Below, piece after piece: positions 1 through 11,881 of a stretch of 64,000 bases of DNA (position 1 is the first letter of the stretch; every line of letters starts with the position of its first letter). Source of the stretch: Dryococelus australis (Eukaryota > Arthropoda > Insecta > Phasmatodea > Phasmatidae); contig CM057002.1 of the NCBI GenBank assembly GCA_029891345.1, positions 14,522,295 to 14,586,294 on the forward strand, in the 5' to 3' direction. Made by a program: the position numbers and the translations under genes. The notes under the pieces were generated by a model. The model was not told the DNA's origin. It was given only the letters and a program-made list of their open reading frames with translations, and did not search any database.

Positions 1-45
1 CAGTAGTAGCAATCTACAGGCTACCATGGAGTCTAAGTCGGATAA
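1..45 (+). CDS. Nup50: Nup50, internal exon (partial at the left edge)
   Basis: This is the end of an internal exon that probably starts outside the window. It reads SSSNLQATMESKSDK without a stop from base 2, and ends with two bases (AA) before a perfect GTAAGT donor at 46-51. Those two bases plus the first base of the exon at 4403 give Lys in frame. The peptide is Ser-rich and unstructured, as expected for the poorly conserved linker between the FG-repeat region and the Ran-binding domain of Nup50. Identity comes from the exons it joins, since this stretch alone is uninformative. A CTACAG at 14-19 could be an acceptor starting the exon at 20, but no pyrimidine tract precedes it. Confidence 0.6.
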
Positions 46-3000
46 GTAAGTTGTTATAATGTAGGAGTACTTGAGGTATGAATTAATTGTAAACACTGTC
101 ATATGTCCCTCAGCTTTTTGGATGACTATAACTACAAACCTACGTAACAATTTTTGAGCAAATATTTCACCACAGTATTTTGTTTCATTTAGCATAATAC
201 ATACCCTACTGTGTTCATATTTTATGCTATAATGAAATGAGTGTACAAATTTATGACATAAGAAATAGTAGCTCAAAAGAACTGCGTTGCTCTAAAAATT
301 GTTTGCTCACATCATTGACAAAACCCTGCAATCTTGCATGGCCCTTTAATTTTTTTTTTATATGTACTGAGGTCCTGTAAACAATAGACTTTAGTTGACC
401 TGTTTTAACATTAATTTGTGTCCTATGAACTATTAGTAACTTCTGCTAAACAAGTATAGCTGACCATGGTTAACTGAATGTTTTTAAACACGTTGTGTTT
501 CTCTTTTTATGCCCCTTTGTATTTCCTTCCACCAGATGTAACATTTGCAGTGGCCTGAACCTAAATACATGGTACTACACAACATAACACCAAAATTTAA
601 GTTAATACACAAAATAAAACTAAATTAGCACATATTTAATTTGATCAGTAAAACTATAAGTATTTCTTCTAACATATTATATTCTGAACATTTATATAAG
701 ATAGTAACCAAAGGGAACACAAATCGTCTAGGAATTTCAACATTTGTACCAGAAAATAGTTGAATACTTAAAATGTGAATACATATATGCCATCGTTATT
801 ATATATTAAATAACGTGCTTACTCTTGATTACAGTAAAACCATTTTAAAAAGTTTTTCTACTTAGCAAGTTTGCATCTAGTCTGTAAACACTAAGCAAAT
901 TGATAATTTCAAGAAGTTTTCCTGTTTAATATGCCTAAATTTTTCAGTACTTTTTGTTCGGAAACTACAGGATTTATTTCTTTAAGTGCTACGTTTTACA
1001 AGTTTTACCTGAATACATGTTTAAATATGCACTTTTGTTTACTTACATGCATTGGACTCTTGATGTATCTTAAACTCGTGTACCAATAGTCCGTATCCAC
1101 AGTTAATTTTCGGTGGTCCCTGCTAAATTTCTATATAAGCAAGGATAAAGCTCTCTGCTTTTATCGTTTATTGGATATTGAATCCATCAAAATATCTTTG
1201 TCTTTGTCAACTGAGCTTTGCCACAACGATCCTTTTTAAGCTGGTTGTTTATGCAAACGTCTAATAAATGGATGTGAAATATATGTCATAGTGGCTGGGC
1301 GGCTATCTATGCTTGGTAATTCCCTAGATGTTAAGGGGTCTTATTAATGTGCGGCTTGAAAACGCAAGTAGAATGCTGCCACCAGACAGTCAATATTAAG
1401 GGGGACTGTCAACGCGGTCTGCACCCAGGTTGTTAAGATGGAAATTGGTAAATAGTCTTCACCTTTACGTAGAGCTTCTTTTTGGATGAGCGAGGACCTG
1501 TAGTGCATGCCGGCCCTTGTAGTTTCAGTGAGTACAACAAAGAAATTTGACACGTGAAGTCCTTCAATTAATGGTGGATTATCACGGTCGGGCTGGTTTT
1601 GTTTTGTATTAGGCTAGACACTCCAGGTTACATTGACTTTTAACTACCTGGGCCTTGTCAGTATAAAGAACGAGCCATGTAGCTTTTTGACTGATTGAAA
1701 TTGGGGACAGTGAGTAAAACTAGGGATGGGATCCTCTGTACTGCGATACCTTGACACCCATGATACTTTATAGTATCGTGTATTGCATGAAAATATTCCA
1801 AAGTATCAAATTTTACCCATTTTCTCATGCCATAATTATGGTACAAGTATACCATATTATGTGATGTGTACGATACTTTCTAAAAGTGTACCATAATTTA
1901 ATCTGCAGTTAACACCCATTTACTCGTGCCATAGTTTTGGTATGAGCGTGTCAACTTTGGGAATATGCACGATACTTTTGTAAGATGTACCATAATTTAA
2001 TCTGCGTCCTTCGGGCATTCCAAGCACGCATAAAATTTGGCCGAGGTCCAACAATTCGTAATATATTAAATGGAACTTTTAAATCCGTACTATAATTATC
2101 TGTGGTGGCAGCGAGCATTTCAAAGCTTCCCGCAAGCATTCCAAAAAGCCTTCGCAAGTCGAGATCGGACAAACTGTTTACATATTAATAAATTTTGAAA
2201 GTACAAGTGTACCATAATATACCCTATTTTATTCGCAGCATAATATTTGCAAGCTGCGAGCACCTTGAGGTGTTTTTAGGCAACCCATGCGTACAACAAA
2301 TATATGCTGCACCAAAATTTTTCAATTAATTAATTTTTATCCAATTAATCATGTTTATGGTATATATTTCAGGTACAATGAAATCATGTAGAGATTTGCC
2401 AGCGAGCGCTGATAGACATGCGCTAGCAAATTTGAGTAGTTATTGTACATATAACATAATACCGTATTTCTGCATATATAGGCCGCACATTTTTACAAAA
2501 AAAAAAAATGACTGCAGAAAATTGGGGTGCGGTTTATATACACGAGATATTGGCCTAAAAAAAAAATTTTGAAATTTTTTCCAAAACTTGTTTAGAAATT
2601 TGTCAACATACAGTACATTGTAATGTTTAACTCTTAAAGGAAGGGAAGGAATTCAATTTGGGAGGGGGGGAGGGGCTTGTGGAGTTATTTGTTCATTCGT
2701 GTTCATAAACTAAACAACCGCCATCCCACATGTGTAAAATGTAAACATGTTGGCACTCGGCCATGTCTTACATGGGAACATAATTTCTCTGCCTTACAAG
2801 ATAAAGATATGTTTGTATTTTCCATGCCAGCCATGGCTCTACAAGTGCACATTGATAAGACGCCATTTTGTGTAACACGTTGCAGTGGTTTTGCTTTCCC
2901 AAGTCACGTTACCATCTGTGGAATAATGATTGTGCGATATATATTCGTAAACATTGCAACAATACTAATTTTCTGTCACAGATGTTTTGTATGGGAGAAG

Positions 3001-4402
3001 TTAAGTCGGAATTTATTATGTTTGTACGGAATCATGATTTCACAATATTTACAGGAAGTCAAACATTCAGTGCAGTCTATACTTGAAATATTTATTCTCC
3101 CTAATTTTTCATCAAAAACTTCTGGTGTGGCCTATACACACCAAGATACGGTATCTAATGCAACTGCATTATTAAATATTCACAAAAAAATACAGTAATT
3201 ATCTGATACACCTGTCATGACCTAGCCCATATATTCCGTAGAGTATTGCCATGGCGGGTGTTTGGTATGGTGTATGGCGGGTATGTTGGTAGCGATATTT
3301 AAGTTCACACTGATGAGGCAAAATCGTATTAATAGTGTGAAAAAGACATTACGCTTCAAATTGAATTAGGAGAATTTTCAGGCTAAGTCGAGATATTTTT
3401 CCATATCGAACAACTCAAGTTTAGTTATCTTACTTTTCTCTTTGTTGCACAAGATTATTTCTACCAATCTATCAACTCTCAACTTTAGTAGCACGTGAGA
3501 AACTAAAAGACCCATCCATTTTTACTATTAATTGAAAAGCGCTATTCCAAAACAAATATTTATTCACAAAAACCATTCAAATAACATTACAAATAATCAT
3601 ATTATATTCCCATTCTCTCCTTTTTATACATTACTTTATTAAAAGCATTATTTTCATCCAACACTTTACATCATTACAAAGACTGATCACTACTGTTACA
3701 TTGATATTTTATGAATTGGCTTCATCTAACATTATATTAACTACGGTAAACATTTCCAATCTTTTAAAGTTTTACATTTTATGCCATTACTTGAATACAA
3801 AAGACTGACATTGCATCTATTTAATTACGCATAACATTCTATTAATAGTCGCACAAAAACTACATTTTGCATATTTGCCTATGCCGTCGTCTGTGCTCTG
3901 ATCTTCACGTTATTTGTACACCAACAATAATGACACAACTTAAGAAGCAAACCGAGCTCTGCCAATTGGTAGACCTTTGGCTGCGCCCGAATCACTTAAT
4001 ACTCCTCCACCAGGAGAATTGACCAGACAGTGTGTTTCGTAGTCCTTGACATTGTACTTTTATCTTCGGAAATTTCCTAAAAAATTCTTGAATTCACTCC
4101 TGAAATGTCTGTAAGAACCCTGTGTAACTATAATGCCTATAAACCAGAAATTGATATTCACAAGAGCTGGAAAAGCATGTTTTTACCATACATATAGTTT
4201 GGTTTCATGTGCCATGTAGGATTCTTCAGTTTCTCACTTATTTATGTACTTGAGAAATAAAATTTAGAAAATTTATTTACAGTTTTTTTAACTGCTTGCA
4301 TTATTCTTCGGCACACAGATTAACAGTTTCTGGTATTAATATATTATTATAGTACTGTGATGACAATTTACATTTGTGAATCTCTTTGTTTCACTTGCAC
4401 AG
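46..4402 (+). other. Nup50: Nup50 intron, 4.36 kb
   Basis: The intron runs from GTAAGT at 46 to a CACTTGCACAG acceptor ending at 4402. It is AT-rich and I see no further exon in it. A pogo/Tigger-like inverted-repeat element occupies 2460-3153. The open stretch of 173 codons at 2677-3198 falls mostly inside that element and matches no protein I recognise. The stretches 46-2450 and 3160-4400 show only AT-rich sequence. Confidence 0.6.
2460..3153. mobile_element. pogo/Tigger-like non-autonomous DNA transposon
   Basis: The left end (2460-2488) begins TACCGTATTTCTGCATATAT. The reverse complement of the right end (3125-3153) begins TACCGTATCTTGGTGTGTAT. The two ends agree at about 21 of 29 positions, including TACCGTAT and ATAGGCC. 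Each end finishes in TA, which fits the TA target duplication of the Tc1/mariner/pogo group. No transposase is recognisable in the 690 bp, so this is read as a MITE-like derivative. The superfamily is inferred from TIR style and TA flanks. Confidence 0.55.
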
Positions 4403-4492
4403 AACTGAAGAAAACTACGACGATGATGATACAGAATCACCCGAGCCTACGCCAACTCCAGTTGTGGAGGAAGGAGCTGTGTATTCTAAAAG
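4403..4492 (+). CDS. Nup50: Nup50, acidic linker exon
   Basis: This 90-bp exon lies between acceptor TTGCACAG (ending 4402) and donor AG/GTAAAC (4493). The first base completes a split Lys codon. It then reads TEENYDDDDTESPEPTPTPV, followed by VEEGAVYSKR, where the last Arg codon is split 2+1 with the next exon. An acidic, Pro-rich stretch followed by YSK(K/R)CK is what precedes the Ran-binding domain in animal Nup50, where human has a closely similar YSKKCK. The join with 11504 restores SKRCKVF, so these exons are adjacent. The phase match on both sides makes the call firm. Confidence 0.88.
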
Positions 4493-4549
4493 GTAAACTA
4501 AGCTGTCCATTTTTTCCATGTCATTATTAATTGCAGTTCCTCAAGTTAC

Positions 4550-4935
4550 ACTTGTGTGCACGTCCTATTATAGAGGATGTTCCACCAAAAATGCAAACTT
4601 TGCCAGCTTGTTCTAGAGATCATTAGGAACAAAAAAAAATAGCTTGAATGCACATAGACTATGCAATCCCGTTTTTCAGTCTCCTGCCCTCTCCCCATTC
4701 GACTTATTCTTCTGAGGCTATCTGAAGAGTAAGGTGTATAGCGGATGGAAACCAGACACGAGACCAGTTTATACAGATAATTACTGATGCCACCACTCAA
4801 ATCCAAAATGAACTTGGCCTTGTCGACATGTAGTGGCAGGACCCCGTGGTTCAGCTTGTTGCAGCTTGCTTCTGGGCAGATGGGGCCCATTTTGAACAGC
4901 TTGTATGTACTCAATGTCGATAAAAATATTCAGTA
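4550..4935 (+). pseudogene. Broken DDE transposase C-terminus (DUF4817-associated type)
   Basis: On the + strand, PFDLFF-stop-GYLKSKVYSGWKP is followed after a frameshift by DATTQIQNELGLVDM-stop and then VAACFWADGAHFEQLV. This is the C-terminal pattern (D-L-x-F-x-W-G-Y-L-K-S-x-V-Y ... C-x-x-A-x-G-x-H-F-E) of a DDE transposase family common in insects and often seen with DUF4817. Two in-frame stops and one frameshift show it is dead. The upstream segment 4575-4650 (GATGTTCCACCAAAAATGCA...) resembles the end of such an element. The catalytic core is not present. Confidence 0.65.
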
Positions 4936-5559
4936 ATTGTATTTCTCGTATTGTGACTCTGAAACTCAGTTGCATTGTCCAAGGGGGAGGTTTGTGTTTG
5001 ATAATTAAGGTTCGTGTTTACGTGTAAAAGGTGGGGAGAGTGGGAATGGGCCATGGGGGATCGATTTTGCCCCTTGAGGAAATGGGCGAGTTAGGGTAGC
5101 CGATCCGCTTCCCTCCCAATTTCCGCTGTGGGGGGGGTCCAAACTTAAGGTTCGTGTTTACTCAAGTAGTCGCAAATTGTCACAATTAATCACAATACTA
5201 TTTTGTACCATTATCTGTTTCACCAATGGTCTTAAGTCTTAAGTTGTTATTCTTAAGTCACAATAAATTTACCATTTACTCAATTGTAACAGAATGTATA
5301 TACGGATAATTTTTGTCTTTTTAGTCTCATATATTTTTTTATCACTTCGTCAGGTTTTATCCCAAGTTGTTGAAGAGGCTTCAGTGTTTAACTGCACATT
5401 TTTAGTCTTTTTAGTCACACTAATTATTTTTATTATTAGGTATAATATTAGCCTATTTATACATTCCCAGACTCGTCCGTCGTAAGGATCGCAAGAGATA
5501 CTGATAATCGATGAGTCTTTGAATGTATAAATAGTATACCTTTATAATAATATAAAAAT

Positions 5560-6262
5560 AGTTGTTGAGATTAAAAAGTGGAAAATAAATTAACTGTAAA
5601 GCATCTTTTAAAAACAAACTTCTATTTGCAAATGCACTAAAAAGAGTAGAATAATTATAGTTGTAGTTACATAATTTGTAGAACTTGTAAGACATGGATG
5701 AACTGCAGTAGTAAACTGTACTACAAATTAATATTTTTGTATCAATTTATATTTATTATATAAAAGCTTGATGCAATATAGAACTTTATCTCAAAAGTGT
5801 AAGCGTATTAACATGTATCTTGCGTAAGGCTCTTAACTATTCACAATATAGAACATATACCTCATTTGCATAGTCGTAGAAGTACATATCTTGCGTAAGG
5901 CTCTTAACTATTTGCAATATAGAATGTATACCTCATTTGCGTAATCGTAGTAAGCATATATCTTGGGTAAGGCACTTAACTAATCACAATATAGAATGTA
6001 TATCTCATTTCCATAATTGTAGTAACCACATGTCTTGTGTAAAGCTCTTCACTATTCGTACCAATCATTTATATACTAAATATAAATTGATACAAGATTA
6101 TTATTTTGTAGCACAGTTTATTACTGCTATTCATCCATGTCTTATAAGTTCTACACATTATTTAACTACAACTATAATTTTTTTTTTCTCTTTTAAGTGC
6201 AGTTGTAAATAAAAGTTTGTTTTTAAAAGGTTTTTGCAATTTATTTATTTTCACAATTCAAT
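5560..6262. mobile_element. Foldback element with tandem-repeat core
   Basis: The arms at about 5560-5765 and 6066-6262 are inverted copies of each other. For example, TATCAATTTATATTTA near 5740 is answered by TAAATATAAATTGATA near 6078. Likewise ACATGGATGAACTGCAGTAG (5691-5710) mirrors a stretch near 6125-6145, and AAAAACAAAC near 5610 mirrors GTTTGTTTTT near 6217. The core between the arms is a direct tandem array listed separately. No coding capacity is seen. The layout is that of foldback or foldback-like MITEs. The outer boundaries are approximate. Confidence 0.6.
5771..6064. repeat. 72-bp tandem repeat, about 4 copies
   Basis: About four diverged copies of a 71-72-bp unit follow each other. 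Each copy contains TATCTTGCGTAAGGCTCTTA, then CAATATAGAA, then CTCATTT and a short TCGTAGTA motif. Copies begin near 5817, 5889, 5958 and 6031, with a degraded partial copy before the first. The array fills the loop of the foldback element. Confidence 0.7.
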
Positions 6263-6520
6263 TTCCCTCCACTTATAAAGAATAGTACCAATAAGAAAGA
6301 TAAGTAATAAACCTGAGGTAAAATTAAAATGACAGCAAACACTGGCAAAATGCCAGTTCAGATTTAAATAATAATCCAACACAAATTCATAACTTAACCA
6401 CAAAAAAAATAATTTTAGATAAAACAAAAATACTACTTACATAGTTAAGATGTTTCCACTGTTCATAATCATCGACCGTAAGAATTTTTCTAGGACACTC
6501 AGTATCCTACAACTCGCCGC

Positions 6521-6557
6521 CTGATGAAGCTGGCATAGCCAGCGAAACGTAATCACG
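6521..6557 (+). ncRNA. Hammerhead-ribozyme-like core (possibly defective)
   Basis: CTGATGA at 6521-6527 is followed by a 6-bp hairpin, GCTGGC-ATA-GCCAGC (6529-6543). Next comes GAAA (6544-6547) and a possible 3-bp stem, CGT/ACG (6548-6550 with 6555-6557). CUGAUGA, stem II and GAAA form the conserved hammerhead core. Penelope-like and other retroelements are known to carry such ribozymes. The base after the putative stem III is C where the family needs U, and I cannot draw a convincing stem I. This may therefore be a decayed copy or only a retroelement motif that looks like one. Confidence 0.3.
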
Positions 6558-9500
6558 CAACCGCGTGTGAAAAATGTGTTGTCCTTCTTTGTGTGTGTGC
6601 TCGTTGACAAGTACGGTACCTATTAGACTGGGAGTACTTTAATTCCTGTCCTTTTATATTGATGCGTGATACTACCTCGGTCAGGGCAATGTGTCACTAG
6701 GTCTCAAAATAGTGACTTCGTTATTGCAGGCCGGGAGCACTTACTGAGGGCTTACTGGTGGCTGTTTTACTTGGGTACTGGTGCATGACCTGTATACAGT
6801 GTGGGCCATGTCTGTTGTCGGCTAAGCACAAAGTCTAGTACTGGTTTGGCTATCGGCCGAGCTGCTGGCTTTAGGACCAGTTGCTTACTTACTGTGCCGC
6901 TTGGTCTGCTGGTCGGAGCTGTGGGTGTACTGGCAATGGTGTGGCTACTAGCGGAACTCTGCTTGCCCCCATGGGCTGCTGTGGCTGGAACAGCTGCTAC
7001 TGATGCTGGCTGTGGCTCTCAGCAGGCTGCATTAGTGTCGGATGAAGATCCATGGGTAGGCCAATCCGATGGGCACTTCTCCCCTCGTCTGAACGTGGAA
7101 CCTTCTGTGCGGGCTGAAACAGAGACGGGAAGGAAGCTGGGGGATGAGGCCCCACCAACTTACAGACAGCCTGAGCTCGTTCCCAGGGTGATTCTTGGCA
7201 AAGTGCCTTACTGGTCCGGGTGCAGCTCCAGGCAGCTTGGTAGGTAGAGGTAGCCTTCCTTTCCTTCAGGTCCTTGCCACCTCTTTTGGTAAAGGGCATA
7301 AGGTTCTAAATCTGGTCTCGTGAGATATTAGCAGACAACGAGCAGTTCCCTAAGTGTGTTCTGCCGTCTAGGCACACTGGTCCTAACTGTTTCCCCAGCC
7401 TGCAACACAAATGGTACGGTGGTTGGAGAGCTAGTATTTTCTCGGACTTTGATGGGTGTGGTCCCAGAGCAGACAGTCCCAACACAGAGCAAGCTAAGTT
7501 CTCCCTCCGGCAACTCACGTGGTGCGGTGGACGGAGTACCAACTGGTCTAGTGGTCTCTACATTCTAGCGGTGTACGATGTATGAGTAGTGGTTGTGGCT
7601 CTACTATTTGGTACACATGGTGCACCGAACGAGTGGCCGTCGATTGGTGTGTGTTTCTTGACGTACGAGACCCTGAAGGGGAGCTTGCAGTCCTACACTA
7701 GGCAGCAAAGTGGTGGTGTTCAAACCCCCGGTCTCCTGCTCCACTCTTACAGGACGCAGTGTCTACTATGGACTCTAGGTATACTCAAGGAAATGAGAGA
7801 ACACTATAGGTTTGGAACGTGTTTATTCCAAGAGGAATAAAATATGGTGGTCTGTACTATCTCGTGACTACCTCGAGCTGAACAGAAGTACTAAACTACG
7901 CTATCCAGGTGAAGGGGACCTGGTTCTAGGCTAAAGAGTGGCAGTTTTGACTAGGTAGCTATTTAACAACTTTCCCTGTCAATTCTGTAACACGTATCTT
8001 GAAGGGACGTAAGGCGGCCCACTTCCTGAAGGGAGCTTGAGGTAGCCGTTGTCGTGGACAAGTAGTTAAGGTTGGCAGATGACTTCTCGAAGGCTCGCAG
8101 GGGTAGGGCTTCTGGAAGATCTGGATGTAAACGGAGACGATGCTGAAGAGCTTCTAGGCGGTGTTTAGTTGGAGAGCTGTAGCGCACGAGGCAGTAGAGC
8201 GAGCTACCAAGACTGGTGTGGCTCTCAGAAGAGCCAAGCATCAACTGGAGTTTTCAGCTGGTATATTCCTCTCAGCTGAAGGCTCACTGGCCTTGGAGTG
8301 GGGGTGCATTGCGCACTTGTCTGTAGGCAGAGCTAAGGACGGCCATTGTTGGCAGGTAGTGCTATCGATTGTTGGCATCTTCTCAAGGGGAGGCTGGGCT
8401 AGACTTGCTTACTTACTGGCTGATGCTGTTGAAATGTGATGAAACGTACAACTCTGTCATGTCTGTAATAATCCCAGTGACCAGGGAAAATCCTGTAGGC
8501 GATCTGGTAGAAATCATACTGTTCCAAACCCCGTTCAGTGCACAGGAGAACAAACCGCATAGATGAAGCGAAGTCATTTTGTCTGATCAGCCAGTAAGCG
8601 TTGCGCTTCAATATAGTGTTTACAAATACTGCACAAATATTTTAGAACATTATTATTTCACTGACCTAAAACAATATTCATCTTTGTTACATCTATGTAT
8701 TTAATTATGTAATACCACCAACATTTTTGGTCGAAATTGCCTGTTTAGAAATAATAAATAAAATGGGTGGGTTATCCATGTTTTTTGCTCTCGAACGAGC
8801 ACTTAGTATCGAATCATACCACAGTGGTAATCTTTTGACCTTGTTACTGATCATTTTATAAATTGTTCCCAATCTAGAGTGAAACTATGTTTATGTTTGG
8901 GGAGTCAACTAATTTATAATGGAAAATAATTTTGACTGTTATCAGCACATGTGTGGAGTAAATGTGAGATACAGTAATGCTCTATCATACATTAAAAATG
9001 GCGAAACTGTTTGTAAGAGTTTTCATAGTAAAAGAAGCCCCACATTTTGGTTTTGTAAACATTTTAAAGAGCAATTGTGTTTGCTTTTCCATGAATAAGG
9101 AAATTATTCCAACATTTGGTTAATAAACGTAATTTCTCCATATTTGACATTATTTTGCGGTTTGCGAAAATTTTTAGGCCCTGTATACACTAATATTGTA
9201 AATGAATTTACTGTTACATGGTAATTAGTAATTACAATGACGAACATTCTGAGGTTGTCCATTATATGATACATATTATAATTTAATTTCCTCGTATGAT
9301 GAAAGATATGTGTTATTGATGCCTCTGAAAATATACCCCTTGTCATGCATCTTGTGTTAAATGGGATGGCTGAGGCTGTGTTCCAGTTGACATATTTTGT
9401 TAGCGAAATGGTTTTGTGATCTGACTTTATCAACAAAATAGATGAAGTATTTTTGTAATTTGCGTTTCATTTACGCTGAAGTTGATCAATTACTAAACAC

Positions 9501-10569
9501 AAAATACCAAGTCACAGCCATATTTCTTTTGCCAGTTTGAAACTTTTATACACATAGAGATAAGGTTATTGGCGTAAACAAATGTGCAGTAATTATTTCA
9601 CAAGGAAGTTGCTGAAATATTCTTGAAATAGGTATTTTCGCATGACACAATTTTTGCTTAAACAATTTCATGTCACAATTGTTTTATTTTGTTGATTTTA
9701 AGTTTCCCTGTACAACTTTCAGGAATAATTACAAAATATTTTATGATTTTGTGGAGTTTAATTTTTTAACCATGATGCAACAAAATAATAATGGCATGAC
9801 ATGTTAGACAGTTGAATATTGTGTTGTTCCGCCATCATCCTTACAAAAGGCTGAATACAATTTTAAAAAAATAAATTAAAAATAATATTAGAAAATGGTC
9901 AGAAAAACTTCCAAAAGGTTGGTTTTTTGTTACTTGTTCCTCCTATTTCCTATTATCATCTAATTCCTCTATTTCCTACTCACACTTGTATTAAACACTT
10001 TAATTGGTAATAGGTGGTAAGGGGTATCACAGGGTAAACTCAGATGGCAGGTAATAAGGAAGATTATATTATAAAAATATAATTTATTATAACAATCTCT
10101 AGCTGGTAACAACACAATACAGATGCTCATACAACAATATTGGAAGATAATTACTTTACATTGAACTAGTTGAGCTAGTCCCTAGCCTTGCCAGAGATAA
10201 TAAGTTAAGGGGGATTGGACGGTGACTCGTTACAAGTTATTACTCCCTACCGCTACGCGATTATTCTCACCCAATGACTTGCAGGTAGGCCCTAGAGCTC
10301 CTCTAGACCTGTGGTTGTCTGTTGCCTTCTGCTTCAGCCTCGGATCTCGCTCAGATACGCACTCCATCATGACCTGGTGCCATCTGGGAGGGGCGTCCTT
10401 ATAGCCGGCTGATGTAGACCATGTTTTACAAACAAATTGGCCGGCCACCAGCTATACTCCATGCGACCTTGGGCGGTGTGTAGCGTGGCTTGGTTGCCGC
10501 TACATTGTGAAGACAATTTAATAATTATTATTATATAAAACTAAAAGCATCTCTTTAGGCAGACCACTT

Positions 10570-11000
10570 TAACCTGAAACTAGAGGCACATTCCTCCATA
10601 TTTGGGTATGGTGTTGTAACAAGCCAGGTGTAGACAGATGTTTTCCCCCAACAGTATGTTGGGCTTTTGAGGGAGGGCACTGTTTTCTGTGTGTGGTGTT
10701 ATTCCAATGTCCCCGTGGCCTGATTGGAGGACGACTGCCTGGACAACACATCACATGCTGAAATTGGCCTATCTGGTCTCCTGATCTCAACCCTATATAC
10801 AGTAAAACCCTGTTAAGATGTTTCAGAAAAATACTGAATATTGTGTGCTTATTAAGCAGAAAACTTCTTAAAACGGTAAACTGGTGTATTTGTAATAGAC
10901 AAAGTGCAAAATCTGTAAAGCTTACTAAGCAGGAAAACCTCTTAACAGAAATCTTTTTAACAGGGTTTTACTGTATATGTAGCATGGTGGGATGCATTTG
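10570..11000 (+). pseudogene. Tc1-like transposase relic, split by a MITE
   Basis: Bases 10762-10797 read NWPIWSPDLNPI, the Tc1-family signature around the second catalytic Asp (SPDLNPIEHVW in active members). Directly after the Ile codon a 177-bp MITE intervenes. Beyond it, 10981-11000 (AGCATGGTGGGATGCATTTG) matches the expected continuation HVWDAL with small indels. The upstream part (10570-10760) is out of frame and degraded. The relic lies inside the last Nup50 intron on the gene's own strand. Confidence 0.6.
10799..10975. mobile_element. Tigger-like MITE, 177 bp
   Basis: The left end reads TACAGTAAAACCCTGTTAAG. The reverse complement of the right end reads TACAGTAAAACCCTGTTAAA. The terminal inverted repeats are nearly perfect for about 25 bp, and TA lies at both ends. 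The internal sequence is non-coding. It sits exactly inside the NPI/EHVW motif of a Tc1 transposase relic, so it landed after that copy arrived. Confidence 0.8.
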
Positions 11001-11503
11001 GTTGTCATATTGTGTAGTGTCCAGTACCCCCAGTAATTATCCAGGTGTGTTTGGTGGTTAGGTTTGAGACATCGTACACCAAAAACTGTTTGTGTGGCCT
11101 GGGTTGTGTTGTATTTTAAATAGTTTTTATGATTTTTTTGTCATTGTGGTGGTGATTGTTGGTCACCACTGTAGAAAAGTATTTTAATCCACCCCTGATA
11201 ATTTAGTCGTTAAAGCAGATTTTGTTGCCAGAGTTAAATGATCTGACTACCGAAAAATATCTTTATTGAGTATAGTGAAAATGTTGTCATACCAATTTAA
11301 AGCAAAATGGTGCCATTTCTTATTTAATTTAAACTGTAAAAGATTCCGTGACTTGTTTGCGATCTTGCTAAAGAAATTTTGTAATCTGTTCACAATCATA
11401 GAGGCTGTGTGGTATTACGTAGTTCCTTTGTGTATAAAAAAAGGAAGCAAATATGTATTTATTATGTTGTTGATTACTGTATGAATGGTTGTGTTGTCTG
11501 CAG

Positions 11504-11813
11504 GTGTAAAGTGTTTGTGAAGAAGTCTGGGTCATACCAGGATCGCGGCGTTGGTACAGCTTTCATAAAGCCAGTGGTGGACAACACGAAGACGCAGTTG
11601 ATAGTGCGTGCAGACACAGTCCTTGGCAATGTCCTCCTCAACACACTGATAAGCTCTGCAGTGCCAATCCAACGCCTAGGGCCGAACAATGTGGCGGTAG
11701 TATGTGTGCCGACCCCTGATGAGAAGCCACCCCCTACAACCGTGCTGCTACGGGTGAAAACTACAGCAGATGCTGAAGAACTGTACGAGAAGCTGTCGTC
11801 GTACAAGAAGTGA
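11504..11813 (+). CDS. Nup50: Nup50, terminal exon with the Ran-binding domain
   Basis: The exon begins after TTGTCTGCAG. Its first G completes the split Arg codon, and 102 codons follow to TGA at 11811-11813. The protein begins CKVFVKKSGSYQDRGVGTAF and includes KTQLIVRADTVLGNVLLN, NNVAVVCVPTP and VLLRVKTTADAEELYEKL. This is the complete RanBP1-like domain that ends animal Nup50. The basic CKxFxKK start, the QLLVRAD-x-x-LGN-x-LLN core and the R-V-K-T-x-x-x-A-x-E-L final helix are all present. Nup50 sits at the nuclear basket, binds importin-alpha and Ran, and speeds release of import cargo. The domain is intact and its length is normal. RanBP2/RanBP1 would also carry this fold, but the YSKKCK linker and C-terminal position favour Nup50. 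Confidence 0.93.
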
Positions 11814-11875
11814 TTGTACATTGCACTTTTCCAATGCCGGCTGGAAGGTACTTTTATTGTGTATATGACCTGTGA

Positions 11876-11881
11876 AATAAA
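11876..11881 (+). terminator. Nup50: Nup50 poly(A) signal
   Basis: AATAAA lies 63 bases after the Nup50 stop codon, in a short 3'UTR. T-rich sequence follows (11886-11912), as expected for a downstream element. Cleavage is expected near 11,895-11,905. Confidence 0.75.

Larger units (their letters stand above)
4493..11503 (+). other. Nup50: Nup50 last intron, 7.0 kb
   Basis: The intron runs from donor GTAAAC to acceptor TTGTCTGCAG. Its separately listed contents are a broken transposase (4550-4935), a foldback element (5560-6262), a hammerhead-like motif (6521-6557) and a Tc1 relic split by a MITE (10570-11000). The stretch 6650-8620 is much richer in G+C than its surroundings and has open frames on both strands (for example + 6801-7247) with no recognisable domain, so it is probably degraded mobile DNA. 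Nothing definite is seen at 8620-10200. The short GC-rich patch 10200-10500 is unassigned. Confidence 0.55.

Noticed and set aside
2677-3198. 173-codon + frame as a gene.
   Set aside because: It begins and mostly lies inside a pogo-like element in a Nup50 intron, extends past the element's end, and shows no domain.
6801-7247. 148-codon + frame in a GC-rich block of a Nup50 intron.
   Set aside because: Competing long frames exist on both strands, there is no recognisable domain, and there are no clear splice or start signals. The composition suggests old mobile DNA.
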